A stretch of DNA of 64,000 nucleotides from Chrysoperla carnea (lineage: Eukaryota > Arthropoda > Insecta > Neuroptera > Chrysopidae): positions 100,620,368 to 100,684,367 of the forward strand of contig NC_058337.1 in assembly GCF_905475395.1 (NCBI RefSeq). Reading direction: 5' to 3'. Below, piece after piece: positions 58,267 to 64,000 of the stretch. The stretch's first letter is position 1. Each line of letters opens with the position of its first letter. The position numbers were made by a program, and so were the translations under genes. Below the pieces are notes generated by a model, which worked only from the letters and a program-made list of their open reading frames with translations, was not told the DNA's origin and ran no database searches.

Positions 58267-61200
58267 TTATAAATATCTGTTATCTAAACATTGTAGAGGG
58301 AATTTAACAATTCCTTCAATAACTTTTGCAACTGAAAATAAAGCACGTTCGCTGCAATTGGGTCCGATAAGTTGTATACTGATAGGAAGTTTATCTTTAG
58401 AAAGTTTTATTGGTATAGATAAAGCAGGAACGCCTACAATTAATAAAAAAAATTTATATACATATAGTTGTTGTTTTAATAACCATTTGTGATTTCTACA
58501 CCTACATATTATAATAGACCTTTTTCATGAAAAACAGAAATGCTTTTTGATATTTTTTTATGAAAATATAGGTCGAGTAAAGATTTACTTTCATTTAAAA
58601 CAAAGTAAAAAAATGTGAAAAAGGTCTATTAACATTCTAAACCGGCAACTACAAACGGAAATTTGGTGTCACTCGAAATATGCCCTGTAGGATTTTTAAG
58701 CAATTTTCGCTAGAGGAGGAGAAACGATTACAAAAAAATTAGAAATGACTTTTTTGAGAAATTATAAATTTTTAGTGACTTACACTTCGAGGATGATTTC
58801 ATTTAAATTTGAAGAACAATTTCTACCGCTAGAGGGGAGGAGAAAAAAATAAAAAAAGGTCTTCACACATGATATACTTGATTTTTAACACCCAAACCAA
58901 AAAAGCAGATGTTATAAGTTTGACCTCTGTGTGTGTGTGTATCTGTTTGTGGCATGTAGCGCCTAAACGGATGAACCGATTTGGATTTTTTGGTTTCGTT
59001 TGAAAGTTAATTTAATGGGGAGTGTTCTTAGCTATGTTGGGGTTTGTTTTAAACAATAAGCGAAGGCTTCAAAATCGGTTCAGTTTGAAGAAGGGTCTAA
59101 GAAAAAGAGTAATTTAATGGAGAGTTTTAACTTCCTACAATGTTTTTTGTAAAACGTTGCATGTTTCGAGGTTAGGATTTAATGCACCTCACTTATTAAT
59201 CAATACTTTTCAAATGATACACATTCAGAAGGGCATAAGCGGTGAAGATACATTTAAGATGGGTTTTTATTATTATAACTCACCAACTAAGTTTGCAGAC
59301 AGCGTATATACGTCTTCCATTGCAGTTCGCGATCGATCATCATGTAGTAAAAATTCTTTCACCGATGGTGCTGTTGAAAGATTAGTTGGTGTTAGCATCA
59401 TGTGCACATTTTCAAATACTTGATCAAAATCATTTGCAATTAATCGTCGTAATCGCGTTGCTTGCACGTAATATTTTTCATAATTTCTAAAAAAAGAAAA
59501 AAAATTGACGACTAGATTTATTTTTTAGGCAAGTGAAAACGTGTGTAATGGAAATAATAAAAATTGGAAAGTTTGAGCAAAATACATATTCTTATAGAAA
59601 AGTCACTCGTTGATAATGATGATTTCTCTGGAGAATAGACCCCCTTAAAAACGCGCATTTATCCCCAAAAAAAATTCTTCAACTAAAATTTTTTGAACGA
59701 ACAATTTACATGGGAAAAATACAAAGTTCTTCAGAAATTTTTCAAAAAATTGGAAAAAAAATTCGTTGGAAGTTACCGGAAAAATTTTGATAAAATTTCT
59801 AGCTTAAAAGCCTAAAAGAATAGGCTTAAATTTATTCTTTCATTCAAGCTTAAATTACATGTAAATGATCACTTTAAGTAACTTTTGTTCTTTGTAACTT
59901 TTTTTACCCTGTATATAAATCAAGATATACTAATTTAAGCCCAAGTTTGTAACGCTTAAAAATATTGATGCTACGAAAAAAATTTTGTTATAGGTTTTCA
60001 TAAAATCACTTAGTCCATTTTTGTTTGTCCGTCGCCCGCCCGTCATCACAATAACTACAAAACGAAGAAATATCAAGCGGAAAATTTTATTTCGTGCTCA
60101 GGATGTAAAAAGTGAGTTCGAGTTCGTAAATGAGCAACATATAGGTCAATTGGGTCCGAAAGCCACCATAATTGTAAGTTGTTATTAAAAATAATGCCAA
60201 GCAATGATATTCAACACTTTCTATACAGGATATTTCAACAATTAACTCAGCCAATTGTTCGTTTTCACTTTTTTAATTATTGAGTCAGTATTCACTCTTA
60301 CTAGAAAGAGGATCGATTATTCCTTTCAGACTCTAAAGGCATAATGTTTAGATTTTGAAGAAATAAAACTTATAATTTTCTTTGCTAGTCCACTATATTT
60401 TTTAGTATTTTAATATTTTTAAATATGTTGACATGTTTCATCTAACATTGAATTTTCGCAGTTTTGAAAATTAGTAGTTTTATTTCTTCAAAATCCTAAT
60501 TATGGAGTTCCACAAAGTAAAGCTTTCTACAATTAATTGCCTTAATGTTTAACAATTTGTGATAGGTTTAAACTTTTTTGTGCACCGATCAGACAATGAA
60601 TGGTAGGGCCTAATCAATAAAATAATGTAAAATATATAAATGAATTACTCATTTAATAAAAAGTAGTTGCCAGCTATGATTCTTGATTTGACCACGTCGT
60701 TAAATGCTTCTGTTCTTGTTTTTGCATACAATTCTTCAATTGAATTTTCAGCATTTTCAGCACGATGACCATACCTAATACCATCGTAGCGTGCCATATT
60801 ACTACTTATTGCACAACAGTTGACTACGTTGTAACACATTTGTGAAAGTATTACATTTGGAATAGATACCTTAAAATATTAAAAGTTTATTATTATTATG
60901 ATCCTAGGACTAGGGGGGCATTTTGAAACCTTATTTTATCAAAAACAATAATATGTGGAACATCAATTTCAAATTTTTAAATCTGAAAAAAGCTTTATGG
61001 TTGAGAACGTTATCTCGAAAACAATCTCTTAAAATAAGCAACCACTTCTGCATTACGTGGCGTGGCATTGTTTTTTTGAGTATAGGCACACTTGAGCGGG
61101 CCAAAACATACTTAAAATTTTTAAAATTAAAATTTTGTAGACAGACTCATTAAAATTTATCTAACCCAACTTAAGAAACGCAAAATTGACGATTAAAAAA

Positions 61201-62801
61201 AGAAAAAAAAATAAAGAAGCTGAGGATAACGCTTTTACCTCAGAAACTTCGGCACCTTGATCCTTTAAAATTTTTGCTACATCATCCCAAGTTTGTTTAA
61301 CTTCATTCATTAAATGCGTGCTTTGAAATTCTCTAGGTATACCAATTTTTAATCCGTTCAAATTTGGTTTAGTCGGTAATCTAATTGGTAAATCTATTCG
61401 TTTACGTGCTGTTGAATCAAGATCATCCGGACCAGCAATATGATTAAAAACAATAACACAATCATTGATAGTTCTTGTAAATATTCCAACAGTGTCTAAA
61501 GATTCAGCCAATGGTATTAAACCATATCTGGATATAACACCATATGTTGGTTTTAAACCAACTACTCCACAATGTGATGCAGGATTACGTACTGAACCAC
61601 CTGTATCTGAACCTATAGCTGCGAAACATGATCCCGTTGCAACTGCAACTGCTGATCCTCCACTACTTCCACCGGTGATATAAAAATTATCATCGTCGAA
61701 TGTTTCGCCGTATGGATTTTTGGAAGGCCCAAAAAATGATTGAATTGTACTACTCCTGTAATATAGACATTTTAATATTTTTAACAACATAAAAACATTT
61801 TCTGAAATGATTCTACAAGAGCTTTTATTTTTCTCTTCCGTTCAAATTTTAGGTACCTATATGTATTTTATTATACCATGTGTTTAATTTATATCTTGAC
61901 ATAGGCAGCTCCCACAGGCATGACAGAGTACATACGTTAAGCAAAGCATACAAGAAAGAGGTGTTATACGTTTCATGCAAGTGTTTTGGATTCGGTTCCC
62001 TTTTAGCTGTACGATTGCTGCTGTATGTCTGTGTACAACTCAACGCATATCAAAGCTACATTCAATTCATAGCAAGGACATATTGTCTATAACACATTTT
62101 TCTTGTACGCATTACTCTATGTATACATACGTAGTCTCTCATACTCGTGGGAAATGTACTATGCCAAGATGTAAATTAAACAATCAGTATAGAAAGTAGG
62201 TGAAGAAACTTAGGTGCTTTGTAATTTGTATAAATCCGGCCCTTTTAGGAACTATCTCTATTTTGAGCATTAAAAAGGACATAATGTATTCCATTTTCTT
62301 CTGATAAAATCGTTCGTATTTGTTAGGTATATCTTTCTTTAACATACCCCATTGCAAATTCATCCATATTAGTTTTCCCCATTAAAATAGCTCCAGCATC
62401 TTTTAATCTTTTATAAACAGTTGCATTGTAGGTGGGTACAAAATTTAATAGCATTTTCGAAGCACATGTCGTTGTTATACCTTCTGTACAGATATTATCT
62501 TTGACTGCAATTGGTACACCATCTAGAGCACTTAGTCTTTCTCCGGTAGTAAATCGGTTATTTGCTTCACATGCTTGTTTTTTAGCAATATCTTTAGTTG
62601 TTTTTATATATGCATTTAAACATTCTGTTTTTTCAATTCTATCAAAACATGCTTTTACTAATTCAACTGGTCCTGTTGCTTTTTCTTTATAGACTTGATT
62701 TAACTATAAAAGTAATTTTTATGTTACATAAAATTATCTTTTTGATTTAGCGGTTAAGATTAGCTTACCACTGAGATGCTGGATAACAATAATTTATTCA
62801 T
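58267..62801 (-). CDS. GatA: Mitochondrial Glu-tRNA(Gln) amidotransferase subunit A, 6 exons
   Basis: Coding exons on the minus strand: 62801-62769, 62703-62348, 61755-61239, 60869-60649, 59486-59284 and 58433-58267. All phases agree and the product is 498 residues, near human QRSL1 (528). It is the glutaminase/amidase subunit of mitochondrial GatCAB, which converts mischarged Glu-tRNA(Gln) to Gln-tRNA(Gln). The amidase triad is intact: Lys79 in GVPIAVKDN, Ser160 in [10 protein letters not shown], Ser184 in [14 protein letters not shown]. Further marks are [57 protein letters not shown] and [20 protein letters not shown]. The short first exon ([11 protein letters not shown]) is the least certain part; it has a good donor, an intron of 65 nt and a fitting phase. 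Confidence 0.96.
58512..58631. mobile_element. 120-bp MITE in GatA intron 5
   Basis: TAATAGACCTTTTTCA at the left and TGAAAAAGGTCTATTA at the right are exact 16-bp inverted repeats. The same end, TAATAGACCTTTT, appears as short decayed pieces at 5448-5500. No coding capacity. Confidence 0.75.
58893..59080 (+). repeat. Dispersed repeat, copy 2 (family of 34.06 kb)
   Basis: AAAAAAGCAGATGTTATAAG, a (GT)n run, CGCCTAAACGGATGAACCGA and GGGGAGTGTTCTTA follow the order of the 34.06 kb copy. It lies in GatA intron 5. Confidence 0.6.
59926..60270 (-). repeat. R1 dispersed repeat, copy 6 (inverted, internally deleted)
   Basis: On the plus strand it begins near CCAAGTTTGTAACGCTTAAA and ends CCAATTGTTCGTTTTCACTT, the inverse of the R1 ends. 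The middle (from GGTCCGAAAGCC to the left end) is shorter than in other copies. It lies in GatA intron 4. Confidence 0.75.
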
Positions 62802-63494
62802 TTTTAGAGATTATCGAGAAAAATCATCTAATACTTTTTTAATTCCATATTTTAATTTAAAAAACTAATAAATTTGCAAAATAAAATCAACAAATTACTA
62901 CATTTAACAGGTAACAGTCATAAGTCATTTGTATTTTTGTAAGCATGAGAATTTGTGTGCTTCGGTTCATGTAAAATTTAATAAAGTAAGTTGTAAATTA
63001 AAGAAGTCAATATAAAAATTAATAAAATTACAAATTAAAATGAAAAGTGAACAAACTTAATTTATACAGAATGAAAAGAAAACAAGAATCTTATAGTTTT
63101 ATTAATATATAAACAATGAAATGTTTAAGGTTAAGTATTTTATGTTTCATTATGTTAATTAAAAAAAATTTTAATAAAAAAGACTTGTTTAAGTACAAAC
63201 TTTAATCGTACTAAAAGATATAGAATATATCTTTCTCTGAATCATCTGTATATGATTTTAAGTTCGCATATAATTGGTTGTGATATTTAAGTCAATCGTC
63301 AAAAGCCCCAGTTTAGAAATTTAGTAATATGATAGCAAAATAATTTTTGATTAAGGTTTCGACTGAATTTTTGTTCTATGATTTTCTTTCTATAAAATTT
63401 CAAGCCCTTTTGAACTCTTTCAATATTTCAGCTGCTGTTTAAAATAGGATGCCAACAATACGACTTATAATATAAATAAAACAATGGTAGTAAA

Positions 63495-63715
63495 TTTCGA
63501 TTTTTGCCCCAATTTTCAGAGTGTAGTCCGCCATCAAATTAGCAAAGAGTAACATTCATAATAAGAGTTATCACTAGCTAATTCTTACTGATGATGACTA
63601 CTTGGTAGTCGAAAATACGTATTTTAAAAATACAAAAAACTGATCTAGGAAATTGGGGCAAAAATCGAAATTTATTTCGAAATATATCCTAGAGTTCTCA
63701 TTTATTATCTTCGAT
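63495..63715 (+). mobile_element. Hammerhead-bearing repeat, copy 3 (both inverted ends present)
   Basis: AAATTTCGATTTTTGCCCCA at 63495 and TGGGGCAAAAATCGAAATTT ending near 63673 are inverted ends. Outside the right end CGAAATATATCCTAGAGTTC is the inverse of sequence at the left of copy 1. Inside is the ribozyme-like block. This is the most complete copy in the window. Confidence 0.7.
63581..63632 (+). ncRNA. Candidate hammerhead ribozyme, copy 3
   Basis: Core CTGATGA (63588-63594), one extra T, stem II GACTAC-TTG-GTAGTC (63596-63610), GAAA at 63611-63614, palindromic stem III ATACGTAT, then T-T. Stem I is TTCTTA paired with TAAAAA. Relative to copy 1 the third base pair changed from A-T to T-A with both partners altered. 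The core itself is intact. Confidence 0.6.
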
Positions 63716-64000
63716 AATATTTATAAAACTAATGGTATTTAAAAGACGTAAGATAGACTTCTTTTCCAACTTATAACCTTGTATAGATAAACAATATAAA
63801 TCACTAACCTAATCGGTAAATACTACGGAAATTTTCGATTCTTGTAAAATTTTCGGAAACTGTAGGTTTGGCTCTAGAATTTTAATTAAAATATCTATAT
63901 TGACTAGAAGTTTCTCTTTCCACATTATATTAAATCGAAATTGAATATTAATTTATATTTGTTATCTAGTTATTTAAAAAAATTTAATGCTGTCCAAAAG

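Larger units (their letters stand above)
62802..64000. other. Upstream of GatA: promoter region and a hammerhead-bearing repeat
   Basis: No further coding exon was recognised. The GatA 5' untranslated region and promoter should lie at the left edge. The right half holds copy 3 of the hammerhead-bearing repeat (about 63495-63715). I see no other defined structure. Confidence 0.5.

Noticed and set aside
59157-59423. 88-codon plus-strand open frame
   Set aside because: Antisense to GatA exon 5, which encodes conserved residues in the other strand.
62432-62692. 86-codon plus-strand open frame
   Set aside because: Antisense to GatA exon 2.

Overview
The window looks like nuclear DNA of an animal, most probably an insect. 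It is very AT-rich by eye, its genes are split by GT-AG introns, and the proteins are closest to metazoan families. Genes are sparse (five in 64 kb) and the rest is mostly non-autonomous transposons, inverted repeats and degenerate transposase. The sequence alone does not fix the order of insect.

Layout: BLOC1S2 (minus, 4153-5266, 3 coding exons). Then about 19 kb of repeat-filled intergenic DNA. Then Ogdh, the mitochondrial 2-oxoglutarate dehydrogenase E1 (plus, start codon 24599, stop 49446, 11 or 12 coding exon positions including alternatives). Then a UPF0728/C10orf53-like gene (minus, 50557-51704, 3 exons), tail-to-tail with Ogdh. Then a dense nest of tRNA-like SINE heads, inverted repeats and MITEs (52.5-56 kb). 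Then TRAPPC3/Bet3 (plus, 56258-58217, 3 exons) and GatA, the mitochondrial Glu-tRNA(Gln) amidotransferase subunit A (minus, 58267-62801, 6 exons). The last two stop codons face each other 49 bp apart.

All five gene models were built by joining exons at splice sites whose phases agree. Each gives an open protein of about the family's usual length: 138, 1021-1074, 135, 179 and 498 residues. Ogdh has two homologous exons of identical phase whose joint inclusion or joint skipping breaks the frame (mutually exclusive exons), and a frame-neutral 141-nt proline-rich cassette before the last exon. Two of the five genes (Ogdh, GatA) act in mitochondria. BLOC1S2 and TRAPPC3 act in endolysosomal and ER-Golgi trafficking. 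I see no sign that the cluster is functionally co-ordinated.

The most interesting non-coding signal is a dispersed repeat with three copies (near 26.05, 48.98 and 63.59 kb). Each carries a hammerhead-ribozyme-like core, and the copies differ by base changes that preserve stems I and II. Other notable structures are a 76-bp perfect palindrome, two near-identical 422-bp MITEs in opposite orientation 40 kb apart, a 763-bp deleted hAT element in a TRAPPC3 intron, and several foldback elements.
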